A stretch of 64,000 bases of DNA from the NCBI GenBank assembly GCA_027924585.1, contig BSBM01000179.1:10702501-10766500 (forward strand), given 5' to 3'. The notes below the pieces were generated by a model that saw nothing but the letters and a program-made list of their open reading frames with translations, made no database searches and was not told the DNA's origin. Both the position numbers and the translations under genes were made by a program. Positions 22,118 to 32,869 of the stretch are shown piece after piece (position 1 is the stretch's first letter; each line of letters begins with the position of its first letter). Source of the DNA: Larix kaempferi (taxonomy: Eukaryota; Streptophyta; Pinopsida; Pinales; Pinaceae).

Positions 22118-23330
22118 TCAAAATGAAAATTTTGTAACCATAAAAAACCATTTTAAAATCCTAGAACTATTTTTTTCCATAAGATTTCCATTCTTAAAGA
22201 TCCCAAGATCTATTTTCAAATCAATTCTAACTAGAAACTTTACAGGCTTCAAATATAAACGAAAATGATTGACTGTCTTTTTAACAGCCAGGATTTCTTT
22301 GTGGCTGGATGGATAATTGAGTTCTGCAGATTTAAATGATCCCGAGGCATAGCCACAAATCTCTTCTCTCTCGCCATTCTTTTCAATTAGAACTCCCCCC
22401 ATGCATTTGTCGAAGAATTGCTTTCAATTACAAGATTACCAATTCCTTGGGGAAGAGAGAGAGTGGGGAGTTGCTACACTTTTGTTTTAATTTTCTGGTC
22501 AGACTGCAACAGTCAAATATGAAGACCATTTAGGGGGATTCTTTTTCAATCTCTTTTGAAGGATATGAATATATTCATCTTTCCCTTTATAGAATGGTCT
22601 GATGTAGTTGAGACTTCCTAGAAATATCTGAAGCTAAAATTTTTCTAATATCTGGTCTACGAAATGCGAGAAGACCTTTAAGACATCGTCTTGAAGAATT
22701 ACTTGCCCTTTGTTTATCTTGAAACCGAGAAACTCGGTTTCAGTCTTTCTGTTTTCTATCTTGCTCTTTGAGAGAACAAGACCATGCTTATAAACTAAAT
22801 GATAAAATTCATGTAAATGCTTTAAATGATCTTGCAAGTTCCCAGAGCATATCAGGATATCATCTATGTAGACTAATGCCGATCTCTTTTTCCTTAAAAT
22901 GTCCTCCATTCTCTTTTGGAATTCAAAGGGGACATAGTTTATTCCAAAAGGTAAGACTTTCCATTGATATTGGACATGGGGAAAAACGAAAGCCGTCTTA
23001 AACCTATTTTTTGCTTCAATCCCAATTTGATAGAAACTAGATTTCAAATCAAACTTACTAAATATAGTACATCCAACAATCTATTGCAGAAGACTATCTT
23101 TATCAGGTGATGGATACCTAATTTTCTGGAGCACTGCATTGAGAGGTTTATAATTCACAACCAGTCTTGGCTTACCTCTCTTAATCTCTGAGTGCTTTTT
23201 AACAACAAAGGCTCTAAAGCCCATGGAATCTTAGAGGGTTCAATTAACCGTTTTGAAAGCAACTCTATAATTTCATTGGCACAAAATTCTCTCTCGGAGG
23301 GAGACATCAATCTAGTGGAGCTTTTCATAG
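22118..23330 (-). pseudogene. viral reverse transcriptase and RNase H (unit A)
   Basis: RT: SSFYQIGIEAKNRFKTAF, VQYQWKVLPFGINYVPFEFQ, then the catalytic box LVYIDDILICSG at about 22859-22870 and LSKSKIENRKTETEFLGFKI. RNase H: MGGVLIEKNGEREEICGYAS and FKSAELNYPSSHKEILAVKK, with the E-x-NYP-SHKE signature of caulimovirid RNase H. The preceding start of RT (PRLVVNYKPLN, LQKIRYPSPDK) lies in a broken frame to about 23330. Frameshifts and stops separate RT from RNase H. Confidence 0.92.
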
Positions 23331-23449
23331 CTTATGTTTTACCAGAGAGTAAAAAGGAAGGGAAATGAAGTATTTTTCTCTAGTCTAGAAAGCATTAGGG
23401 ATTTTTGAAGTGCAGTCTTTCTCAAGCTTTTCAAAGATATCAGTAAGGG

Positions 23450-24104
23450 CCTTGTCCTTATGCATTTCTGCGTAGGCAATGCATCTCTCCATTTTGAACA
23501 ATTATGCAATGTTTGTTTTAGACTCAATTCTTTTCTTAGGGATTTTGCATTTTAAATGAGCTTCAAAAGATAAAGGAAAAGAATCTGGCTTTCCTTTTAT
23601 GGTACATTTAAACAACATCTTAACAGTGTCAAAAGTAATAGGGCTCACTCTATTTATGAATTCAGAGCTCAATATACAATCTTCTTTTATACTATCCAAC
23701 CTATTCAAGGATAAAGATTATGTACATCCTTCTACTTGAATAGGAAAGTCTGATACTCTACCCAAAAGTTGTACAAGGGTACCTTCGATAGCAACTCCGT
23801 GTTCTGAATACTTTTCCCAATAGAATGAAGGGATTGCACTTCCTTTTGCTAAATTTATCTGACAACCTGAATCAATCATGCAATCTAACTTATAGAGCTT
23901 GAACTCTGGAGGACAAAAATAAACTTGAATGTACATTTTAGGACCTGTGAAAAGTTCTAAGGAAGGTTTAGGGAAAAGAGCATATTCTTTTGAGTCTTTC
24001 TTTTCATGCTTAGGGCTCTTAAGAGATATGTCATATTGTCGGCACATCTCATCTTCATAAGAATAATCTTTTTCTCTGACTGTTGCTTCAAGAATTCTTT
24101 TCAA
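23450..24104 (-). pseudogene. viral aspartic protease region (unit A)
   Basis: Active-site motif MIDSGCQINLA at about 23850-23885 (DSG in place of the common DTG), followed by YSEHGVAIEGTLVQLLG, FPIQVEGCT, then LNRLDSIKEDCILSSEFINR and FDTVKMLFKCTIKGKP. This is the retropepsin-like domain that cleaves the polyprotein, between coat and RT as in other caulimovirids. A stop at about 23718 and a frame change near 23500 break it. Confidence 0.9.
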
Positions 24105-24393
24105 ATCTTCAATTTCCCTTAAAAGCTTCCTAAGGAAATTCTGTTTTTCTTTGATTTGCAGGCGAAGAAAATTTTCTTTAACTTTTCTGAACTTCTTCCT
24201 ATCCTCATGCTATGCAGGATAGTGCTTATATAAATCTGCAGGATTGTAGAATGCAGGATGATGGGAAGGAGAGAGCTTACCTTCTTCTAATTGCTTACCT
24301 TTTCCTTTAAGTAATGGCAGTAGCTTTTTCTTTTCTTCCTTTAATTCTCCTCTGAGAATATACTCAAAAATAGGAATCTTAGATAACTGTTGA

Positions 24394-25786
24394 TCAATTG
24401 CAGCTAATCGTTGTTGAGGCAGAAAAGATATAACAAGAAAAATCAAAGTTTGGAGGTCCCTCACAGCCCCCTAAATTTTCTTCCGAGGCGAAATCAAAGT
24501 CGGAAGAGGAAGAATCAGAACTGGAGGGAGAAAATTTATTCAGATGGATATCAGAATCATGATTAGAAAAATAATCATCATTAGGGAGAAACATAATTTC
24601 TCCGAAAGGGTACTGATCTTGTTCACAAAAATAAATATCCCACCAAGTTGGATCTAAATGTTCAGAGAAAGCTGCAAGCTTTGGTTTGGATTTATTTTGT
24701 GGACATTTGCTTGCCCAATGACCTTTCTTTCCACAAATAAAACACTTTTCTTTGTGTGTTGGCTCAGACCTTTTTCTAACATAAGCTTTCTTATAGAAAG
24801 GCTTTCTAAATATTTTCGTATAAGACTTGAGTCTTATACTTGTAGGCTTTGTCAGGATGATATCTAGGAGTAATTGTATGGAATCCTTTCTTTTTCTTCT
24901 TGTAGTGGCATGATTATTTTCATAAATGCCCTCTATTGGAAGCACCACAACCCAAATCAGGGATTTTTGCAACATCTTTACAAAAACTAGGAGAATACAT
25001 AGATTGGTGCCTTTTGAAATCCTGACTGACTCTCTTTTCTAGGAAATGTTCTTGCCAAGTTTCCATGATAAAAGCATGGAGCTATGCTAATGAGAGTCCA
25101 CAAAGATTAATCTTCTTATCTTTAAGAAATTGTTCCACGTCATCTGGAACATGACCAGGAAAAATTCTAAGATAGTGTTTCAAGTATGCTGGTTCACCAT
25201 ATTTTCCAGAAGAGATAAGAAGGTTCTGCATATAGTAGAAGTATTTCTCACTTTGACTCGGGTTAAAAATTATTGCAGACATGAATAAAGAATCTAGGTG
25301 CTCATAGTCTTCTTTATCATCAGGGCCATAGAACTCTTTTCCTAAAGCATGCAATATATGTTGATCTGCATCATCAACATTCAAAATCTCATCTTTTGCT
25401 TCTTGTGGTAGCCACCGCCACCATTCTTGTGCTAAACCGGATAATCCGGCTATCAGTTGTAGAGCTAATTGCTGACCGGGAATATTTGAATCTTGGGTCT
25501 TTTTATATAAAACTCATTGGCCAAGAAGTTGTATGGTTGACTTTATTTAAGCTCAGGACTGACATTGGATATTCAGAACGGGTTTCTCAGGCATATGTGA
25601 CATCCAGTTATTCATTCCATTTATTCCAAAATGGAATTTGTGAGAAGGAGCAGAAGGGGCATCTTGCATTTCTAAATCAAAAGTGGGAGGAGGAGGACCT
25701 GCAAAGGAGGAAGAACCAACTTCATGGCTAAACCATGAACTATGCTGGGTATCTTCTATGTGAGAGGGGAATTTAAGCATAGCCAT
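24394..25786 (-). pseudogene. viral coat-protein region with CCHC finger (unit A)
   Basis: The minus strand holds an N-terminal Pro-rich block (FAGPPPPTFDLEMQDAP), a block at 25384-25082 (DSLFMSAIIFNPSQSEKYFY, LKHYLRIFPGHVPDDVEQFL), then basic residues and the zinc finger CFICGKKGHWASKC (24703-24744), followed by an acidic Ser/Asp-rich tail. CCHC followed by W-x-IYFCEQD is characteristic of caulimovirid coat proteins. It binds RNA during packaging in the family. At least two frame breaks lie at 24975-25082 and 25384-25553. Confidence 0.88.
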
Positions 25787-25942
25787 ATATCGTTTAGGTA
25801 ATGCCTTAGGAATTTTGTGGAATTGACTTACTAAGCTTTGTATTTCTTGGAATTCTTCTTCATCTTGACCAAACTTAAAAGCTGGTCTTTCATCCTCATC
25901 TTAGACACTCATCATACCAAACGAGTAACTTTTAGAGTGTTG

Positions 25943-26632
25943 TCATTGGTGTCCATTTAGTGCAATATCCATTGTTGCTTGGTTGATTGAGCCAACTTTT
26001 TTTTTCAATACTTGATTTTTGGTCAAAAGCATACCCAATACATTCATCCTTTTCTTTGTCTTGTCATAGGCTGTATTTATTGCATTTTTTATCTCTTCTG
26101 TATCATGCAACAAATGATCCAGAAGGTCTAGTTTGGTTTGGATATTTAATATCTTATCATGGTCATCCTCCATTGTTTTTTTTATCTGAATGATATCCCT
26201 GGCCATATCATCCATATTTTCTGATGTGAGATGCTGTTGCAAATTGCCATAGTTGACAAGCTTTATTTCATCTGAGATAGTTTCAGATGGAATAGAAGAT
26301 TTATAGGGCATGAATTCTTTTTTTATTTGTCCATCAGTTGAAAACTATCTGAAGGGAACCTATGGAAGATTTCTTCCAGGGACAAATGACCTATCACCTT
26401 TAGAGGAGGTGATTTCCATACTAGATCATTTTCTAGGTAAAGATGAAAACATATAGAAACTCGGGAGTTCTCTATTCTGATTATGTTTTAATCTCTGGAG
26501 TATTTTCTTGCAGGATGGACAGTCTGAGTGTTGACCTTTATGTTCAGTTTCATAGACCCCAGAAAAGGATGGCTGAACTGAAGTAGAAGAAGCAGGTTCA
26601 TGCCAATTTGACTTAAAATCAACATTATTCAC
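25943..26632 (-). pseudogene. viral coiled-coil region between movement and coat proteins (unit A)
   Basis: Two broken minus-strand frames. 26632-26426 has a DCPSCKKILQRLKHN segment with a CxxC pair. 26311-25943 is a predicted coiled coil (DIIQIKKTMEDDHDKILN, LDLLDHLLHDTEEIKNAI) with heptad-like leucine/isoleucine spacing. In position it resembles the virion-associated or linker region of caulimovirids; the assignment rests on position only. Confidence 0.6.
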
Positions 26633-26764
26633 AGAAGGGGTTCTGAGAAGAGGAGGATTAAAACCACAGGTAGGATGGCCTTCAGGGATTCAGAATGAGT
26701 GGGAGGATCTATCAAAGGAAATCGAGGTATTGAGAAGAGACTCTATTTTCTGTACAGAAATATC

Positions 26765-27530
26765 TTAGTTCCTTAGCTCTTTATATTTCACTTCCCATTG
26801 TCTAGGGTATCTTATTCTCGTCCAGTCAAAAGTAAATAGAGTAGTTTGTTTAGATTTATCCATCTCCACCCTGCTGTGCAGGTGCGAGCTCTGATGGACC
26901 TTAGACTGGAGAGGGGGAAAAGTATCATTCCCAAAGCAGAAAAGAACACAGGCTTTGAGTTGTATGATCTTGGAGCCAGAATCCATTTTAAAGCCGCGTG
27001 GTAATATATATGCTTTACGTAAATCATAGATATAGGGATCATCAAGGATGACATAATACTTAGGAAAAATAGTGCCAAAACATGGGCCATTATGTAAAGC
27101 CTAGCAGTAAATCCTCTGATGATGGCATCAGAAAAATCGATATGTCGAGTGTCTATGGCTACAAACAAAGAAGAAACAGGAAGATAGGGGTGAACTAATG
27201 GACCAAGGCCAAGTTTAATTGCACCAAGATGGGCATACTTATATCCCTGAGTTTTAGCCCAATCTATCTGGGACTTATCAAACAAATTAATATGCACAGG
27301 CTCATCTTTATCTGTAAAAGAAACATCAACAGAGCTAACTTTGATTTGAGTGTGAGTTTTCTATTTCCACCATGATAACTTATAAACATCAGAAGGTAAG
27401 ATGGATGGCAATTGCCAATTTTTGGAAGGATTTAAATCCTGGATATTGATTATTGAAGAAGATGTAGAAGTCTCCTGTTGAAAATAGGAACGTCATACAG
27501 CTAAAGATACATATGTATCGTTGTCTGTCT
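26765..27530 (-). pseudogene. viral movement protein (unit A)
   Basis: 30K-superfamily movement-protein signature on the minus strand: YKYAHLGAIKLGLGPLVHP, PVSSLFVAIDTRHIDFSDA (conserved D-x-R), AIIRGFTARLYI, and after a frame break MDSGSKIIQLKACVLFCFGN. Such proteins enlarge plasmodesmata for cell-to-cell spread. It lies directly after the primer site and leader, the normal first gene. A frameshift near 27040-27060 and stops near 27360 and 27500 inactivate it. Confidence 0.88.
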
Positions 27531-27845
27531 GGAAGTCTAAGGTTTGGAGTGGGACTGAATCCATTGAAGGGTCCATGTAGCACTTACCTTTATCGGGCAG
27601 TAAATGGGAAAAATCGCTCACAGGGGTTCCTACAATTCTTAAGCAATGGAGGATTTACGATGCCTATCCACTGTTATGACCTCACCACAACTCGGACAAC
27701 TGTTTTCCCAACACAGAACGTTCACTTCAAAGATAAGGAAACATATGAAAGACTGTAAACATAAATGCAGAGATACATCAACTCATATAGTATAAGATCA
27801 AAATATAAATGCTGAGACTTACAACACAAAAGGCCAACTAGTGCT

Positions 27846-27858
27846 GGCTCTAATACCA
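27846..27858 (-). other. viral Met-tRNA primer-binding site (unit A)
   Basis: Minus-strand TGGTATTAGAGCC, one base from the standard TGGTATCAGAGCC minus-strand primer site of caulimovirids, 352 nt downstream of the TATA box. Unit B lacks it. Confidence 0.88.
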
Positions 27859-28161
27859 AATGCTTCCAAGATCTCCTTTGGCTTTCTCTGGCAAACTTCC
27901 TTGTTTTTCATTAAATATTTCACACTCAATTTAGATACATATTATCAGTTCATCTTCAGACTGTGAAGATCATCATTGATATTAACATACTTGAAGATCA
28001 GATAGCTTTTGATCCCAACTGTTCGCTCAAACCGCAGAGGGAGAGCATACACTATTGACTTCTTACATACTCTTTACACTTGAGATACCTGCTTTGCATA
28101 TTCCAGTTCGCACTAAGAACGGGCACAAAGGATACAAAGACCTCGACTCAAATATTTGCAT

Positions 28162-28217
28162 AGCTCTCAAATCGCAAAAAAAAAAATCTAAATGAGAGCT
28201 TTGGAGTCTTATTTATA
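28162..28217 (-). promoter_or_regulatory. viral promoter TATA with adjacent hairpin
   Basis: Minus-strand TATAAATA at 28210-28217 followed by AGACTCCAAAG. Just downstream AGCTCTCA (28162-28169) and TGAGAGCT (28193-28200) form an 8-bp stem around an A/T-rich loop at the expected transcription start. Position fits a 35S-like promoter feeding the leader and primer site. Confidence 0.7.
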
Positions 28218-28261
28218 CAAAAACTAGCCGGTGACCTGGTGACTCCAGATTAACAACATTC

Positions 28262-28370
28262 AGTCAAAACTAAAGATTCGTGGTAGAGTGTGGGGACAGC
28301 CACATCCATTATCTCATCCCTTAAGTGGTCTAACAGACATATGGGGGCCTAAATAAAGTACTTTAGATGG
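28262..28370 (-). other. 3' module at the unit B/unit A boundary
   Basis: Contains CTAAAGATTCG, TTATCTCATCCCTTAAGTGG and CAGACATATGG on the plus strand. Equivalent to 20737-20880 and, inverted, to both copies at 37190-37520. Confidence 0.85.
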
Positions 28371-28427
28371 AATTTAAGACAAAATCAGACTGACTTGTCT
28401 TTTTAAAACAAAGGCACATATATCCGA

Positions 28428-28620
28428 CAACATAAATTAAAATTATTACAACATGGAACCTATTAAGGCAGCCCACCATGCCTTTCAATCAATCATCGGG
28501 GTCCCACCCTTGTAGATAGATACAGTCTGACAACATAAAATAAATTATTACAATGTGGAACCTATTAAGGAGGCCCACCACGCCTTTACATCAATCATAG
28601 GGGTCCCACCCCTGCAGATA
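28428..28620. repeat. 102-bp tandem pair in viral 3' region (unit B)
   Basis: The same pair as at 20895-21090, with ACAACATGGAACCTATTAAGG at 28448 and ACAATGTGGAACCTATTAAGG at 28550. Confidence 0.9.
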
Positions 28621-29463
28621 GATACAGATTTCTCGGCCATCACCGAGATCCACTCCACCACATGGACAATCAACAGGATCCTCATCAGAATCCATGGGTT
28701 CATATGGCATAGTGTATGGGTAGAGAGTATAGTCAAATCATTTCTCAACGTTCGACCCAAACATAACCTGGAGATTTCAACACATAAAATTTCCCTAAAA
28801 AGTTGACTCCACTCTATAGTTAAGAGGAATCCTTCTGGTGTGAAATTTGTTGTCAATTCTCTTATCGGCTTGATCTCTTTTGATGAACTTCTGGGTTGTA
28901 TAAACAGTATGTTCAAGCGGTGTGTATCTTCCTCCAAGGTGTCGTAATTTAAATTTGAACCACATGTGGTTCTAGTTTGCAACCTGCATATCAGCTTGAA
29001 GGTGGAGGATGAAATTATCCCTTCGATGAACCCAATCTTTTCTTAGAAAAAACTTATCAAAAAATATTTCAGTCCACCCTGACCATTTATTGTTGATAAG
29101 ATTTGACAGGTCTTAACATATAATTACCTCGTGTTCTTCTATGCGGAATTAAATAATAAGGTTATATGTGGTCCAGGTAAGATCACCATGTCCCAAGTCG
29201 ACATACCACATATCTATGCCTTCTTCTTCATTGCAGTCTAGCCAAACTTCTCGATAGCCAATTAATTTGTCCCGTGCCTTTTCCAGAAAAAGAAAGGCAT
29301 CTTTTTCCCATTTCTCCAAAATTTGGAGTTTAAGTGGAGATTCTTGGATTTGTCTTATGAGAGTTAAATATAGAAACTTCTCAGCCTCTGTTTTGTTTAC
29401 ATGCTCCAAATATTGTTGACGCTCTTCTAGTGTCAAGGATTCATCCCATGGCTTCAAGAACAA
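28548..29463 (-). pseudogene. viral C-terminal region of unknown function (unit B)
   Basis: Matches the unit A region peptide by peptide (LTLEERQQYLEHVNKTEAEK, RQIQESPLKLQILEKWEKD, MWYVDLGHGDLTWTTYNLI, WSGWTEIFFDKF, VHRRDNFILHLQADM, and a tail with PVDCPCGGVD). Several stops interrupt it. Agreement between two decayed copies supports a real ancestral coding region; domain unknown. Confidence 0.7.
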
Positions 29464-29469
29464 GCCTGC

Positions 29470-30130
29470 CTAAGAATGACTAAGTGGGGATGGAAATAGC
29501 CTTGCTGGACTCTTGCCTTTATCTTGTTGTGAAGAGCTGGATGCACCAGCACAGAACATATTGATCGGAGGCAAAGATTGAGTATGGAATTCTTCTCTGG
29601 TTAACATATCAGCAACACAATTAAGATAACTAGGCTTATAGACAATGTTAAAATCAAAATTATGTAACCATACAAACCATTTTAAAATCCTAGAACTATT
29701 TTCTGCCATAAGATTTTCATTCTTAAAGATCCTAGGCATTATTTTCAAACCAATTCTAACTAGAAACTTTACAGGCTTAAAAAAAAAAATGAAAATGATT
29801 GACTGTCTTTTTAACAGCCAAGATTTCTTTGTGGCTGGATGGATAATTGCATTCTGTAGATTTAAATGATCCCGAGGCATAGCCACAAATATCTTCTCTC
29901 TCGCCATGCTTTTCAATTAGAACTCCACCCCATGCATTTGTCGAAGTATCTGTCTCAATTACAATATTACTGGTTCCTTGGGGAAGAGAGAGAGCGGGGA
30001 GTTGATGCAATTTTGTTTTAATTTTTTGGACTGCAACAGTCACATATGAAGACCATTTAGGGGGATTCTTTTTCAATCTCTTCTGAAGGATATGAATATC
30101 TTCGGATTTCCCTTTATAGAATGGTCTAAT
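29470..30130 (-). pseudogene. viral RNase H and adjacent region (unit B)
   Basis: Minus strand: VIETDTSTNAWGGVLIEKHG (with the first catalytic D in TDTS), EREDICGYASGSFKSTECNY and PSSHKEILAVKKTVNHFH, then LKWFVWLHNFDFNIVYKPSY, LNCVADMLTREEF, the RNase H end with H-x-N..ADMLTR. It is better preserved than unit A in the first motif but has frame changes near 29790 and 30080. Confidence 0.9.
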
Positions 30131-30239
30131 GTAGTTGAGACTTCCTAAAAATCTCTTAAGCTAAACATTTTCTAATATATGGTCTGGGAAATGCGAGAAC
30201 ACCTTTAAGACATGTCTTGAAGAATTGCTTTCCCTTTTT

Positions 30240-31600
30240 TTATCTTGAAACCAAGAAACTCAATTTGAGTCTTTCTGATTTCCATCTTGCTCTTTGAGAG
30301 AACAAGACCATGCTTATAAACTAAATGATAAAATTCATGTAAATGATTTAAATGATATTGAAAGTTCCTAGAGCATATCAGGATATCATCTATGTAGACT
30401 AATGTTCATCTTTTTTTCCTGAAAATATCCTCCATTCTCTTTTGGAATTCAGAGGGGGCATTGTTTATTTCAAAAGGTAAGACTTTCCATTGATATTGGC
30501 CATGTGGAACAATGAAAGCAGTCTTAAACCTATCTTTTTCTTCAATCCAAATTTGATAGAAACCAGATTTTAAGTCAAACTTATTAAATATAGTACATCC
30601 AGCAATCCATTGCAGAAGACTAGCTTTATCAGGTAATGGATACCTAATTTCCTGGAGCACTGCATTGAGAGGTTTGTAATTCACAACCATTCTTGGCTTA
30701 CCTCTCTTAATCTTTGAGTTTTTGTTAACAACAAAGGCTCTGCAAGCCCATGGACTCTTAGAGGGTTCAATTAATCCTTTTGAAAGGAACTCTTTAATTC
30801 CACTGGCACAAAATTCTCTCTCAAAGGGAGACATCAATCTAGCAGAGGCTTTCATTACTTTATTTTTTACCAGAGGGTCAAACGGAAGGGAAACAAAGTA
30901 TTTTTCTCTTGTCGAGAAAGCATTAGGGATTTTTGAACTGCAGTCTTTCTCAAGCTTTTTAGAGATGTCAGCAAGGGCCTTGTCCTTATGCATTTCTGCA
31001 TAGGCAATGCATCTCTCCATTTTGAACAATTCTGTAATGTTTGTTTTAGACTCAGTTATTTTCTCAGAGCTTTTGCATTTCAAATGAGCTTCAAAGGATA
31101 AAGGACAAGAAACTGGCTTTCCTTTTATGGTACATTTAAACAATATCTTAACAGTGTCAAAAGTAACAGGGCTCACTCTATTTAGGAATTCAGAGCCCAA
31201 TATACAATCTTCTTTTATACTATCCAACCTATTCAAGGATAAAGCTTCTGTACATCCTTCTACTTGAATAGGAAAGTATTCTACTATACCCAAAAGTTGT
31301 ACATGGGTACCTTCTATAGCAACTCCGTGTTCTGAATCCTTCTCCCAATAGAATGAAGGGATTGTACTTCCTTTTGCTAAATTCATCTGACAACCTGAAT
31401 CAATCATGCAATCTAACTTATAGGGATTGAACTCTGGAGGACAAAAAGAAACTTGAATGCACATTTTAGGACCTGTGAAAAGTCCTAAGGAAGGTTCAGG
31501 GAAAAGAGAATCTTCTTTTGAATCTTTCTTTTCATGCTCAGGGCTCTTAAGAGCTATGTCATATTGTCGTCACATCTCATCTTCAGAAGATTGACCTTTT
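30240..31600 (-). pseudogene. viral protease and reverse transcriptase (unit B)
   Basis: A 352-codon open stretch (31464-30406) runs from the protease (MIDSGCQMNLAKGS, GVAIEGTHVQLLG) through the spacer into RT (LIEPSKSPWACRAFVVNK, KPRMVVNYKPLNAVLQEIRY, FNKFDLKSGFYQIWIEEKD, GQYQWKVLPFEINNAPSEFQ). The catalytic YIDD follows at 30385-30396, but a frame disruption near 30405 separates it. This is the longest intact viral frame in the window, and it still lacks a complete RT. Confidence 0.93.
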
Positions 31601-31694
31601 TCTCTAACTGTTGCTTCAAGCATTCTTTTCAAATCTTCAATTTCCCTTACAAGCTTCCTAAGGAAATTCAGTTTTTCTTTGATTTGCAGGCGAA

Positions 31695-31794
31695 GCAAAC
31701 TTGCTTGTTTTTCATTAATTCTTTCACACTCAATTTATATAAATATTATCAGTTCGTCTTCGGACTGCGAAGATCATCACTGATATTAACATAC
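31695..31794 (-). other. viral leader remnant (unit B), left of the transposon
   Basis: Equivalent to unit A 27890-27990 (TTTTTCATTAA, TTTCACACTCAATTTA, ATATTATCAGTTC, GAAGATCATCA). It ends at TTAACATAC, exactly where the DNA transposon begins. In unit A the next bases are TTGAAGATCA. Confidence 0.92.
31791..31794. repeat. target-site duplication ATAC, left
   Basis: ATAC precedes GGGTG here and recurs after CACCC at 44345-44348. A 5-bp reading (CATAC) is possible but shortens the perfect terminal inverted match. Confidence 0.85.
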
Positions 31795-32624
31795 GGGTGA
31801 ATCCATGAATATGGGTGTCTATTTTGGGGGGTTCCGTGAGAAAATAATTCTGAATTTTTCATGTTTTCCATCTTTGGGCGAACAAAAGTGATATTTTTGT
31901 TTGGAATTTCACTTTTCACTGAAAAGCAAACTTTTAGAGAATTATGTTAGATTGCTATCCATATTTTTTTCAATTTTTTATATTGAGATTTGATATGTCG
32001 ATTCGACAAATGTTTGACAGTGTGTTCTTATAAAACGAAAGGACTACAAAATAGTCATGTTTTGTCGCACACCTAAAATCATTGTTAAACTTGTTTTTTG
32101 CAAAACACAAATATGCTACAACAATCTACACACAATATACTACTGCATGACTATAAGTTTGTATCAAATGGATCTATATAGTACTTATTATATTTATTTG
32201 AATTCAATCAATGGGGAAACCCTGTCGATTTTCATCATATATTTTGTCGCAACATTTTTCTCTCAACTGAATATAAAACTAAAAATTCTATGAATACCAT
32301 TTTGAAGTAGACACGCCAATTAACTGCACCATAGTTTTCTCAAACTTTTTCATGGTATATTTTTAAAGTTATGGATTTTTCATTTCACCGCATTTTGAAA
32401 AAACTGAAACTAAACTCGACACCTGTTAAGAAAACAAACAATTACAAATATCAGATCTTACCTATACATAAAGAAATCTATATATTTGGAAAGCAGATTC
32501 AATAACAAAACTAATGGTATCAAGTCCGACAGTCACCTTATAGTGTAACAGATCATTTTTACCTTTTGAAAATGGAGAAACCTGAAAACTGTGAGTGGCA
32601 ATAAGATTTTCAGGTTTTAGAGGT

Positions 32625-32750
32625 TATTCGGCTGAATAATTATTCGGCCAAACAATTATTCGGCCGAATAATTATTCGGCCGAATAACTATTTTTCGTAA
32701 CGGCGACGTCAATTTAAAGTTTGGTTATTCGGCCAAATAACCAAACGTTA
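32625..32750. repeat. left subterminal dyad array of the transposon
   Basis: Five dyads of the type TTATTCGGCCGAATAA (variants with CTG or CCAAA/CAA in the right half), four back to back at 32625-32690 and one at about 32724-32741 (GGTTATTCGGCCAAATAACC). They lie 0.83-0.95 kb inside the left end. Palindromic arrays near termini are typical transposase binding sites. Confidence 0.88.
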
Positions 32751-32869
32751 AAAAAACTCATCGGCCGGAAAAAAAATAAAAATAAATAAATAAATTCTAC
32801 ACTTATATAAATAAAACTAAATACTTCGATTAATTTCGCATACTTTTTGGTCAGAATATTTTTGAAGGA

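Larger units (their letters stand above)
20737..28250 (-). mobile_element. endogenous caulimovirid-like pararetrovirus, unit A
   Basis: Minus-strand order: TATA promoter (28210-28217), leader, Met-tRNA primer site (27846-27858), movement protein, coiled-coil region, coat region with CCHC finger, aspartic protease, RT with YIDD, RNase H, an unassigned C-terminal region and a 3' non-coding module. No integrase and no LTRs. This is a caulimovirid plan, and stops and frameshifts throughout show an old integrated copy that cannot make virus. Genus is not assigned; gymnosperm-type endogenous caulimovirids are plausible. Confidence 0.93.
28262..31794 (-). mobile_element. endogenous caulimovirid-like unit B, deleted
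   Basis: Head-to-tail with unit A: its 3' end runs straight into the promoter of unit A with no foreign DNA. It keeps protease, RT, RNase H, C-terminal region and 3' module, but a deletion joins sequence equivalent to unit A 24165 to that near 27888 (junction about 31694). This removes movement protein, coat protein and primer site. The remaining leader (31695-31794) is cut by the DNA transposon and continues at 44349-44425. Confidence 0.92.
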
